DNA from: Flavobacterium sp. | GTDB lineage: Bacteria; Bacteroidota; Bacteroidia; Flavobacteriales; Flavobacteriaceae | Direction: 5' to 3' | DNA length: 30,792 nucleotides | Assembly (NCBI GenBank): GCA_030153045.1 | Contig: JASLID010000121.1 | Span: forward strand, 1 to 30,792 | In this document: positions 1 through 6,960 of the stretch, one piece after another | Numbering within the stretch: position 1 is the stretch's first letter | How the letters are laid out: every line of letters starts with the position of its first letter | The notes under the pieces: model-generated | Told to the model about the DNA's origin: nothing | Seen by the model: the letters and a program-made list of their open reading frames with translations, nothing else | The model's database searches: none | Translations under genes and position numbers: made by a program

Positions 1-67
1 GACGGGACTCGAACCCGCGACCCCATGCGTGACAGGCATGTATTCTAACCAACTGAACTACCAAACC
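1..67 (-). tRNA. tRNA-Asp(GUC), 3' end cut by the window edge
   Basis: Read on the minus strand, a 7-base acceptor half (GGTTTGG), D arm, anticodon stem-loop with CTGTCAC (anticodon GUC) and the T arm TTCGAGT are all visible. The distal acceptor half and discriminator lie outside the window. The anticodon identifies an aspartate tRNA. Confidence 0.93.
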
Positions 68-153
68 ATCGCTTAATTGCGGTTGCAAATATACAACCAT
101 TTTTAACTTCTGCAAACGTTTTTGAAAATATTTTAAAAATATTTTTTCAACCC

Positions 154-1080
154 TTAGCCAAACTTTTGTTTTTCAATTAAATAGGTCGTCATTATTTTTT
201 CGAATTTTTCATCTACTGAGACCGGAACGTATTTAATTTTATAGAGTGCACAGGTGTTGGCTACCTTTTCAAAATAGCTTTCTACTAATTTTTCGTAGTC
301 ATTTTTTACATTTTCGGCAAAGAGATTGACCTCTTCTCCCGTTTCTACATCGATAAATTTACGTGGTGTATTGTCAAAATCGAAATTAAATTCGGTTTTT
401 TTGTCGATAACGTGAAACAAAACTACTTTATGCTTGTTGTGTTTTAGATGTTGCAACGCTTTAAATAATCGTTCGTCGTCTTCGCCTTGAAACATATCAG
501 TAAACAAAACAATCATGGAACGACGGTGCATTTTCTCGGCAATTTGATGCAAATACGTAATCGTATCTGTTTGCTTTGATTCTTTTGGAGTTTGCAAAAC
601 ATTTTCCAGATTACTCAATAACATTCGGTGGTGACGATCACTTCCTTTTTCAGGTGCATAATATTCGTATGTGTCCGAATAAATACTCAACCCTACAGCA
701 TCGCGTTGTTTTTTCAACAAATTCATTAAAACCGCAGATGCTAACACTGAAAACCCAATTTTATTTTCATAAAAAAACTGATTGTCGGTCAACTTTGGAT
801 AATGCATCGAAGAAGAATTATCGACAATGAGATGACAACGTAAATTGGTTTCTTCCTCGAAGCGTTTGGTATACAAACGATCTGTTTTAGCAAACAACTT
901 CCAGTCGATGTGTTTGGTGCTTTCTCCGGCATTGTAAACCTTATGCTCGGCAAATTCGGCAGAGAAACCGTGAAATGGACTTTTATGCATACCCGAGATA
1001 AAACCTTCCACAATTTGGTTGGCTAGCAATTCGAGATGCTGAAAGCTGGATATTTTGGCAATTTGACCGTCAATGTTCAT
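154..1080 (-). CDS. DUF58 domain protein (von Willebrand A-like)
   Basis: 308 aa, soluble, with no signal peptide or membrane segment. The segment around residues 49-60 (YNAGESTKHIDW) matches the DUF58 signature, in which a conserved Arg/Lys-x-IDW follows a Gly-Asp/Glu turn. Residues 87-91 (DNSSS) form a DxSxS metal-site motif as in von Willebrand A folds. Family members usually sit beside a MoxR-type AAA+ ATPase and VWA/BatA genes and are thought to act with them in envelope or stress functions; in this window only a tRNA lies downstream, so the partner, if present, is off the left edge. Start is the ATG at 1080. Molecular function is not established for the family. Confidence 0.88.
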   Translation of the reverse strand: MNIDGQIAKISSFQHLELLANQIVEGFISGMHKSPFHGFSAEFAEHKVYNAGESTKHIDWKLFAKTDRLYTKRFEEETNLRCHLIVDNSSSMHYPKLTDNQFFYENKIGFSVLASAVLMNLLKKQRDAVGLSIYSDTYEYYAPEKGSDRHHRMLLSNLENVLQTPKESKQTDTITYLHQIAEKMHRRSMIVLFTDMFQGEDDERLFKALQHLKHNKHKVVLFHVIDKKTEFNFDFDNTPRKFIDVETGEEVNLFAENVKNDYEKLVESYFEKVANTCALYKIKYVPVSVDEKFEKIMTTYLIEKQKFG

Positions 1081-1185
1081 CTTTATATTTCATCAGTTCG
1101 CCTTAAGCGGCTCGTGTCAAATGTATTAAAAGATTGAAAGATTAAAAAATTAAAAGATCACAAAAAGGCAAATCGTTTTTAAGCT

Positions 1186-1262
1186 AGCCCCGATGGTAGT
1201 GACACGAAGTAAAACGGACAGCGGGAAAATGGATTGCTGACAATTCCCGAACGATTCGCTCC
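1186..1262. repeat. Dispersed intergenic repeat, short copy
   Basis: This begins AGCCCCGATGG, then carries GGACAGCGGGAAAATGG and ends near CCCGAACGATTCGCTC. The same ordered blocks occur in reverse orientation at 28006-28127 (AGCCCCGATGGAAGTGG, CGACAGCGGGAATATGG, CCCGAAAGTTTCGCTC), where the middle is longer. No ORF runs through it. It lies just past the stop of the leftward gene ending at 1287. Confidence 0.7.
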
Positions 1263-1286
1263 AAAAACTATTAACTTTAAAAAGTA

Positions 1287-2156
1287 TCAATCTACTTTTA
1301 AAATAGATATTCCACTAGCTCCCATAGTCCATGATGTAACAAATGCAGCATTCGCGTATTGATTGTATTGGACTCTTAACTGATCTCCAATAGTCAAATC
1401 AACTATTATAAAACGAGAAGGTTGATTATTTATATATCTACGATTAAGACCACCTGTGTGGCTTTCCAATATTGTAGATGTGGCTGACATCGTTATCAAT
1501 TCTGAGGCTGTTGTAATATTAAAAACACGAACTCCACAATCACCATCATAATCAGGAGTAGTTTGTGTATTATAACCATTATAATTATAAGCATTCCCAT
1601 AAAATGATAACATGTATTTTCCAGTTTCAGGCACCGTGACCGTAAAATATGGATAATCAATCCACGCATTACGTATGGATTGAGAAGGAGTATTCTGACT
1701 TTCGCCCGACTCAAATGTTGCCGGCGGTTGCGGATTTGTTTTTTCGGCAAACAAAGCATAAGGTACACTCAGCAACTGACTCGTCCCTGATATGGTGAAA
1801 TTTGTCCCTCCTGAAGGATCGGTTTCGGTTTTGATAAAATAAGGGCCATTCGCCCAATTTATGGTTGGAAAATCTCCAATCTGAGGAACCTCGGTTCCTA
1901 TCTCTAACGTTACCAAACCATTTACATTAGTCCAAACTGTATGAGTTTCAGAATAAACAACAGTCCCTGTCGGTGTTGATTGGAGAATACTTACTTTTAT
2001 TTTCACAAGGCTATTGGCAACCAATGTATTTGCTGCATTACGAATTACTGCTTGATAACTCATTTTTTGGGGAGCTTGAGCTAAAATGGTATGCATTGAA
2101 AAGCAAACAGCAATTAGAAAAACTCCTTTTATAATTTTAAGTGTTTTTGATTTCAT
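1287..2156 (-). CDS. Exported protein with MSYQAVIRNA module and jelly-roll-like C-terminus (paralogue A)
   Basis: 289 aa from the ATG at 2156. A longer reading to 2171 would start at TTG, whereas the ATG gives a standard Sec signal (MKSKTLKIIKGVFLIAVCF) ending near ILAQ. The next ~115 residues contain MSYQAVIRNA, YSETHTVWTN, a LEIG strand, INWANGPYFIKTETDPSGG and LLSVPYALFAEK, a module often seen at the N-terminus of Bacteroidota surface and tail-fibre-like proteins. The last ~130 residues are beta-rich, with GKYMLSFYGNAY, a GDQLRVQY strand and a final GASGISILKV strand, resembling the order of C1q/TNF-like jelly rolls; that fold is an inference. It is the last gene of a three-gene leftward cluster, 37 bases after its paralogue. 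No T9SS sorting domain is visible. Confidence 0.8.
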   Translation of the reverse strand: MKSKTLKIIKGVFLIAVCFSMHTILAQAPQKMSYQAVIRNAANTLVANSLVKIKVSILQSTPTGTVVYSETHTVWTNVNGLVTLEIGTEVPQIGDFPTINWANGPYFIKTETDPSGGTNFTISGTSQLLSVPYALFAEKTNPQPPATFESGESQNTPSQSIRNAWIDYPYFTVTVPETGKYMLSFYGNAYNYNGYNTQTTPDYDGDCGVRVFNITTASELITMSATSTILESHTGGLNRRYINNQPSRFIIVDLTIGDQLRVQYNQYANAAFVTSWTMGASGISILKVD

Positions 2157-2193
2157 ATCTCGTGGCTTCAATTTCTTGTTATTTTAAAATCTC

Positions 2194-3060
2194 TTAATTT
2201 CCTATTTTTGTGATGGTTATACCGCTAGCTCCTATATTCCATATGGAGGAAATCGAACCGCTACTTGCTGATTGCCTGTATTGCAATTTTAATTCATCCC
2301 CGAGGTTTAAATTCTCCACAATGGTTCTAGAAGGACGTATGCTTATAAGTTTTTTTTGAGCCGAACTTGCTGTATAAAGATCATTGTAAGTCACTAAAGT
2401 GGACGTTTTAAACAATTCTGTAGAGGTTGTGTTATTAAAAAGCCTAATCTCATTATCCAAATCATAATCTGGATCGGTTGAAAAATAAACATTACTATTA
2501 AAGGCATTGCCAAAGAATGTAATTAAATATTTACCTGTTTCAGGTACAATTACTGAAATAGCCGAATCATCTACCCAAATATTACGAATTGTTTGAGGAG
2601 AAAAAGTAGTACTTTCATCTGAAACAAAAGCTGGATATGTTGGATTTACTGCTTTTTCAGAAAGAAGAGCATATGGTACGCTTAACATTTGACTTGTAGC
2701 CGTAATGGTATAATTAGTTCCTCCTGAAGGATCAGTTTCTGTTTTGATAAAATAAGGACCGTTTGCCCAATTTATGGTTGAAAAATTGCCTGATTCTACA
2801 GTCCCACCTCCTATTTCTAATGATGCTAAACCATTTGTATTAGTCATTACCGAATGCGTTTCAGCATAAACTACTGCTCCAGCTGCTGATGATTGTAAAA
2901 TACTGATTCGGATTCTAATATTGCTATTTGCAACCAACACATTTCCTGCATTACGAATTACCGCCTGGTAGCTCATTTTTTGAGGAGATTGCGCATTAGT
3001 TATTTGAAAAAAACAAACCAATACCAACAGAAAACCCATTTTAGATACAACGTTTTTCAT
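2194..3060 (-). CDS. Exported protein with MSYQAVIRNA module and jelly-roll-like C-terminus (paralogue B)
   Basis: 288 aa. The Sec signal peptide ends near residues 22-24 (NAQ). Residues 24-137 are close to the neighbouring paralogue: SPQKMSYQAVIRNAGN, INWANGPYFIKTETDPSGG and MLSVPYALLSEKA. The C-terminal half keeps the same strand landmarks (IRNIWVDD, VPETGKYLITFFGNAF, LNLGDELKLQY, IGASGITITKI) but is more diverged, so the head is better conserved than the presumed binding half. The gene starts 12 bases after the T9SS mini-cargo gene stop, consistent with one transcript. Function unknown; a surface ligand-binding role is only suggested by the architecture. Confidence 0.8.
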   Translation of the reverse strand: MKNVVSKMGFLLVLVCFFQITNAQSPQKMSYQAVIRNAGNVLVANSNIRIRISILQSSAAGAVVYAETHSVMTNTNGLASLEIGGGTVESGNFSTINWANGPYFIKTETDPSGGTNYTITATSQMLSVPYALLSEKAVNPTYPAFVSDESTTFSPQTIRNIWVDDSAISVIVPETGKYLITFFGNAFNSNVYFSTDPDYDLDNEIRLFNNTTSTELFKTSTLVTYNDLYTASSAQKKLISIRPSRTIVENLNLGDELKLQYRQSASSGSISSIWNIGASGITITKIGN

Positions 3061-3072
3061 AAAAAATGAATT

Positions 3073-3552
3073 TTAATTTTTCTTAATAATTTTGAATGTC
3101 TTAAGTAATTTGCTGCCATCCATTACTTTTAAAAAGTAAACAGACAATGTCAATTTTTCGAGATGAATTTGCGTTTCTATTTGAGTAATTTTCTGACTTG
3201 TGATTTTCTTTCCATTCAAGTCATAAAGCTGATACTCTAAAGTGTCATAAGTATTATTTCCTGTTTTTAAAACAACAACATCCGTAGTAGGATTTGGATA
3301 CACTGTCATTAATTTAATCTCCGGAAAATTATCTACTCCTAAAGTAAATATTTCAAACGGCTGCTGCACTCCTTGAATACTGAAACCTCCTGAACCTGTT
3401 CCGTCAGTACAAGCAACTTGACCAATAGAATAACTGGAAGACCCACCACTTCCAGCAGCATTTCCTCCAGAGGAGAGGACTGCTTGTTGTCCTTGCATAT
3501 GTGTAATAAAGAATCCAAAAAGGACTAGAAATAAGAATAATTTTGTCTTCAT
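3073..3552 (-). CDS. Small T9SS type A cargo protein
   Basis: 159 aa with a Sec signal peptide (MKTKLFLFLVLFGFF, cleavage near MQGQ). Mature residues ~23-70 are Gly/Ser-rich and contain SSGGNAAGSGGSSSYSIGQ followed by GVQQPFEI, a short motif common in small Bacteroidota secreted proteins. The remainder is a type A sorting domain: VYPNPTTD at about residues 84-91, YQLYDLNGKKI and a C-terminal KVMDGSKLLKTFKIIKK strand. Such domains direct export by the type IX system, after which the tail is removed and the protein is attached to the surface or released. It is the first gene of the leftward cluster; there is almost no passenger domain besides the motif, so its role is unclear. Confidence 0.85.
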   Translation of the reverse strand: MKTKLFLFLVLFGFFITHMQGQQAVLSSGGNAAGSGGSSSYSIGQVACTDGTGSGGFSIQGVQQPFEIFTLGVDNFPEIKLMTVYPNPTTDVVVLKTGNNTYDTLEYQLYDLNGKKITSQKITQIETQIHLEKLTLSVYFLKVMDGSKLLKTFKIIKKN

Positions 3553-3660
3553 AGTTCTTAAAATGAATGATTTAAATTACAAAATACAATTATTTTTTGT
3601 TTTAAAAAAACTATTCCGACGACCAACATATAAAATAGATTAGCTACATTTTTGACCATA

Positions 3661-3690
3661 AAAAAAGCCTAACTTTCGTTAGACTCTTTT
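3661..3690 (-). terminator. Terminator of the 1032-aa fibre gene
   Basis: On the minus strand the stem GTCTAAC / GTTAGGC closes a GAAA tetraloop and is followed by a T run. One pair is a G-U wobble only in minus-strand RNA (A-C on the other strand), which fixes the direction. It follows directly after the stop at 3694 and is nearly the same as the hairpins at 6917 and 11050. Confidence 0.82.
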
Positions 3691-3693
3691 TAA

Positions 3694-6600
3694 TTATTTT
3701 TCTGTTTTTATTGGTTTTGCAATTAATTTTTTAGGGAGTTTTCCAAAATTGATTTTATCTCCATTAGACCACATGGCTTTGGCGTTGTTTTCTTTATTAT
3801 TTTCATTAAACATAACTTCGTTGATGTTATTATCGAAATCATTAGACAATACGTCTTGGGAAACCGATTGTTTTGCATCAATTCTATCACCAACTGCAAT
3901 CCACGTAACTTGCACATTGCTTGTCCCTTTGTTCAATTCTTTAACTGTAAATCCATTTTTATCAATTGATTCTATATAAATACCATTGCACTCTCCCATT
4001 GGCGAAGTGGTTACTACTGGAGCATCGCCCAACAACGCTGCATAATCACTATCGAAAGTAACGCGGGCCGTACCGTTTACAAGTGTGATTTTACCTTTTT
4101 TATACACGACAGCTTCGGTAGAAGTCACAGTATAGGCTGCTTTTTTACCAGTTGCAGTTGCTACAATTTCTACCTGGCGACCTGCAGTGTATTCATCGCC
4201 ACTATTGTAAGATGCAAATAAACTTCCAGAGCTTACTTGACCTATGACAGATCCTTTGCTCCACGACCCTATAATACCACCGTAGAATCCACCACCTATG
4301 CCATGCTCAGACGACTGCGCCATTCTTCCTGTCCCAGAACCTAAAGCAGCTGTAGCATAAACTCCGTAAGTTGTTGAACCACTATTTTTATACCCTAAAC
4401 TACTCCAATAGGTTCCGCCAGTAACTGCACCTAAAACACCTCCGGTTCTGGTAAAATCATTATCAGAATGACCAGCCACACCAAATGCATAGATATCTCC
4501 CCAAAGGTTGTAGCCACTCACGGCTTTGTTGGTTCCTGCTGCAGAATACCCTATACCGTCATTTTGAGAGTCTCTGCTTCGGTATCCGTAAATAGTACTT
4601 TGTCCATCACCAGTAGCTGTTAATTGTATGTTGGAAGTATATAATTTGTAGAGATTATTGTTTACGTTTGTTCCAATACTTACATTTCCAGTATGATACA
4701 TATTATCTGTAATGGCATTTGGAGGTAATGTCCCTCCCACTTCATAAAAATCGGCGTCAATACCAGAATTAGCTTGCCAAGTGGCGTTACCAGAAGCGTC
4801 AGAAGTTAAAACATATCCCGCTGAAGGGCTAGTTGTAACCTGTAAGCTAGTTGTTTTGGTTTTCCCGGCTACTTCTAGTTTTTCTGTAGGAGTAAGAACT
4901 CCAATACCTATTTTTCCTGTAGCAGCAGAAGTCATATCTGCGCCATAAATAACATTCCCTATAGACATTTGGTTGCTACCAGTTGTTAATGGCAAAGATG
5001 AATTTCTTCCAATAGCAATGTTATAGTTTCCTGAAGTTTGAAAACCCATGGCACCTGCCCCGATAGCAGTATTTTCACTACCTGAATTAAGCTGTGCCAT
5101 AGCACTAAAACCCAATGCTGCATTATAATAACCATTAGCTAATCGCAAAGCATCATTACCTACAGCTGTGTTAGCCCCTCCATCTATGTTGGTAAATAGC
5201 GCCCCTTGACCTACAACAGTGTTACTGACTCCTTCTGCATTGTTTAGCATTGCGGAACTGCCAATTGCTGTATTGGCACCCCCAGTAGCGACACTCCTTA
5301 GGGCTTGATAACCAACGGCAGTATTGTCATTTCCGGAATTATTGAAAGAATTTGGTGAGCCATGCAATGCCTCATAACCAACAGCAACATTTTTACTGTC
5401 AAATGCTGTTGAAGAATCGTATGCCATTTCCATCGCATAACTCCCTATAGCCACTGCTTTTGACCCTACCATATTGAGAGACAAGGCATTAAAACCAAAG
5501 GCTACATTCTCAGCTCCTATTGTGTTGTTAGAAAGAGCACCTGCGCCATTGGCAACATTAAAATTTCCTGTTGTATTCAAAAAAAGAGCATAATAACCAT
5601 TCGCTACGTTATGATTACCCTCACTGTTAAAATTCAATGCACCAACCCCATTAGCAGTGTTCGAATTTCCAGTGGTATTATATGATAACGCATAGGCACC
5701 ATTAGCAGTATTGTGCATTCCTTCTGTGTTGAAATAAAGTGAGTTATATCCATTGGCAGTATTGGCAATCCCGTAAGTATTGGAAAAAAGTGAGTTATAT
5801 CCATTGGCGACATTATAATTTCCATTTATATTGGAAAAAAGTGAGCTATGTCCATTGGCAGTATTACCTTCTCCAGTAGTATTAAATTGTAATACATTCA
5901 TACCATTGGCGGTATTGTAGTTTCCTGTTGTATTAGATTGAAGCGCATTAAATCCATTAGCAACATTATCATTTCCTGTTGTATTTGAAGAAAGAGAGTA
6001 AGCTCCATTTGCGGTGTTTCTATTTCCGGTTTCATTGTTAAAGAGAGCTCCCGTTCCATTGGCTACATTAGATTCTCCAGTAGTATTAAATTGTAACGTA
6101 TTCACCCCATTGGCAGTGTTGAAGCTTCCTGTGGTGTTGGAATAAAGTGAAGATCGACCATTGGCTACATTATAATTTCCTTCAGTATTATTAAAAAGCG
6201 CACCACTTCCTGTGGCATTATTACCGTATCCAGTGGTATTTGAATAAAGTGCAATATTCCCTACGGCTACATTCTCCTCTCCTACACTATTTAAAAGAAG
6301 CGCTTGATGACCAATACCCGTGTTCCACAATCCAGTGTTAACATTCCCTGCCTGATAGCCTAAAAAAACGGTTCCAGTATCATCTACTCTTCCTGCTTTT
6401 TGATTATTTACTTTAAAATTTAACGGTACATTATCAGTCGTTCCAACAAAATGTGTCCCGTCTATTGTTCCAGCATTACCTGTTAACTCCCAACCCCCAC
6501 CTGCGCCAGAGCCTATTTTTTTCCAAGCTGAATCCCAATAATAAAATCCGGGTTGGTTTCCACCAGATGCAGTAGTCAAATATACCATCATCCCGATTTG

Positions 6601-6792
6601 GGCTGCTGTTGGATTTGTTACTGGAAAAACATCAATTTTAGGAATCAAGATACCATCCGTATTCGAAGGCGTGGCTTGATTACTGGATTTAATATCCAAT
6701 TGAGCGTTAGGCGTTGTAGTATTGATTCCTACTTGAGAAAATACAGTAAAACAAAACAGAAGCAAAACAGGTAAAAAGGAATATTTTTTCAT
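3694..6792 (-). CDS. Giant fibre-like repeat protein with SPMG-type C-terminal domain
   Basis: 1032 aa. The signal peptide ends near residue 20 (FTVFSQ). A head of residues 21-~150 carries VGINTTTPNAQLDI, DGILIPKIDVFP and PGFYYWDSAWKK, typical of Bacteroidota tail-fibre-like proteins. Residues ~157-445 are 17 units of 17 residues, consensus NxANGxxALxxNTTGxx. Residues ~446-610 continue with about nine looser units carrying hydrophobic NTAIG/NTAVG, two of them lengthened, like YadA-head/Hep_Hag beta-roll repeats. Then come KIGIGVLTPTEKLEVAG, a Gly-rich stretch, and a C-terminal domain (ITLVNGTARVTFDSDYA, SPMGECNGIY, VTWIAVGDR) shared with the 656-aa protein at 15889. No sorting domain or membrane anchor is seen. 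A trimeric beta-roll fibre is inferred. Confidence 0.8.
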   Translation of the reverse strand: MKKYSFLPVLLLFCFTVFSQVGINTTTPNAQLDIKSSNQATPSNTDGILIPKIDVFPVTNPTAAQIGMMVYLTTASGGNQPGFYYWDSAWKKIGSGAGGGWELTGNAGTIDGTHFVGTTDNVPLNFKVNNQKAGRVDDTGTVFLGYQAGNVNTGLWNTGIGHQALLLNSVGEENVAVGNIALYSNTTGYGNNATGSGALFNNTEGNYNVANGRSSLYSNTTGSFNTANGVNTLQFNTTGESNVANGTGALFNNETGNRNTANGAYSLSSNTTGNDNVANGFNALQSNTTGNYNTANGMNVLQFNTTGEGNTANGHSSLFSNINGNYNVANGYNSLFSNTYGIANTANGYNSLYFNTEGMHNTANGAYALSYNTTGNSNTANGVGALNFNSEGNHNVANGYYALFLNTTGNFNVANGAGALSNNTIGAENVAFGFNALSLNMVGSKAVAIGSYAMEMAYDSSTAFDSKNVAVGYEALHGSPNSFNNSGNDNTAVGYQALRSVATGGANTAIGSSAMLNNAEGVSNTVVGQGALFTNIDGGANTAVGNDALRLANGYYNAALGFSAMAQLNSGSENTAIGAGAMGFQTSGNYNIAIGRNSSLPLTTGSNQMSIGNVIYGADMTSAATGKIGIGVLTPTEKLEVAGKTKTTSLQVTTSPSAGYVLTSDASGNATWQANSGIDADFYEVGGTLPPNAITDNMYHTGNVSIGTNVNNNLYKLYTSNIQLTATGDGQSTIYGYRSRDSQNDGIGYSAAGTNKAVSGYNLWGDIYAFGVAGHSDNDFTRTGGVLGAVTGGTYWSSLGYKNSGSTTYGVYATAALGSGTGRMAQSSEHGIGGGFYGGIIGSWSKGSVIGQVSSGSLFASYNSGDEYTAGRQVEIVATATGKKAAYTVTSTEAVVYKKGKITLVNGTARVTFDSDYAALLGDAPVVTTSPMGECNGIYIESIDKNGFTVKELNKGTSNVQVTWIAVGDRIDAKQSVSQDVLSNDFDNNINEVMFNENNKENNAKAMWSNGDKINFGKLPKKLIAKPIKTEK
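4963..5457 (-). repeat. Hydrophobic-core repeat zone (NTAIG/NTAVG units)
   Basis: Residues ~446-610 of the 1032-aa protein. Units read NVAVG, NTAVG, NTAIG, NTVVG, NTAVG, NAALG, NTAIG and NIAIG at the start of each ~17-residue period, with two insertions (AYDSSTAFDSK and HGSPNSFNNSG). DNA divergence between units is much greater than in the neighbouring NTANG zone, suggesting an older array. Confidence 0.75.
5458..6324 (-). repeat. 51-bp tandem repeats encoding 17 NTANG-type units
   Basis: Residues 157-445 of the 1032-aa protein divide without gaps into 17 units of 17 residues (51 bases each). Asn occupies the fourth position (xxANG) in most units; the first three (NTGIG, NVAVG, NNATG) and the last (NVAFG) differ. 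The unit length is a multiple of three, so gain or loss of units keeps the frame. Confidence 0.85.
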
Positions 6793-6814
6793 GAAAATCG
6801 AACTATTTTAAGAA

Positions 6815-6822
6815 CAAAATTA
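6815..6822 (-). promoter_or_regulatory. -7 element upstream of the 1032-aa fibre gene
   Basis: The minus-strand TAATTTTG matches the Bacteroidota TAnnTTTG consensus and ends 23 bases before the ATG. The same element (TAGTTTTG) occurs at the same distance before the paralogue. No convincing TTG -33 box is seen. Confidence 0.55.
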
Positions 6823-6916
6823 CTCTTTTCTCTTTATGCTAAATTAATAATAGACCAACGACGGAAATAAAAGACGGACAACATTTTTTTAACTAAAAAT
6901 CATACTTTTAAGGTCA

Positions 6917-6950
6917 TAAAAAAGGCCTAACTTTTGTTAGACCTCTTTCT
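6917..6950 (-). terminator. Terminator of the 1321-aa fibre gene
   Basis: The minus-strand stem AGGTCTAAC / GTTAGGCCT with loop AAAA is followed by a T run. It contains one G-U wobble in minus-strand RNA and lies 11 bases past the stop at 6961. It is a homologue of the hairpins at 3661 and 11050. Confidence 0.82.
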
Positions 6951-6960
6951 AATTAAAAAA

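Noticed and set aside
2157..2171. TTG start for the 294-residue version of paralogue A
   Set aside because: The ATG five codons later begins a cleaner signal peptide and matches the layout of the neighbouring paralogue.
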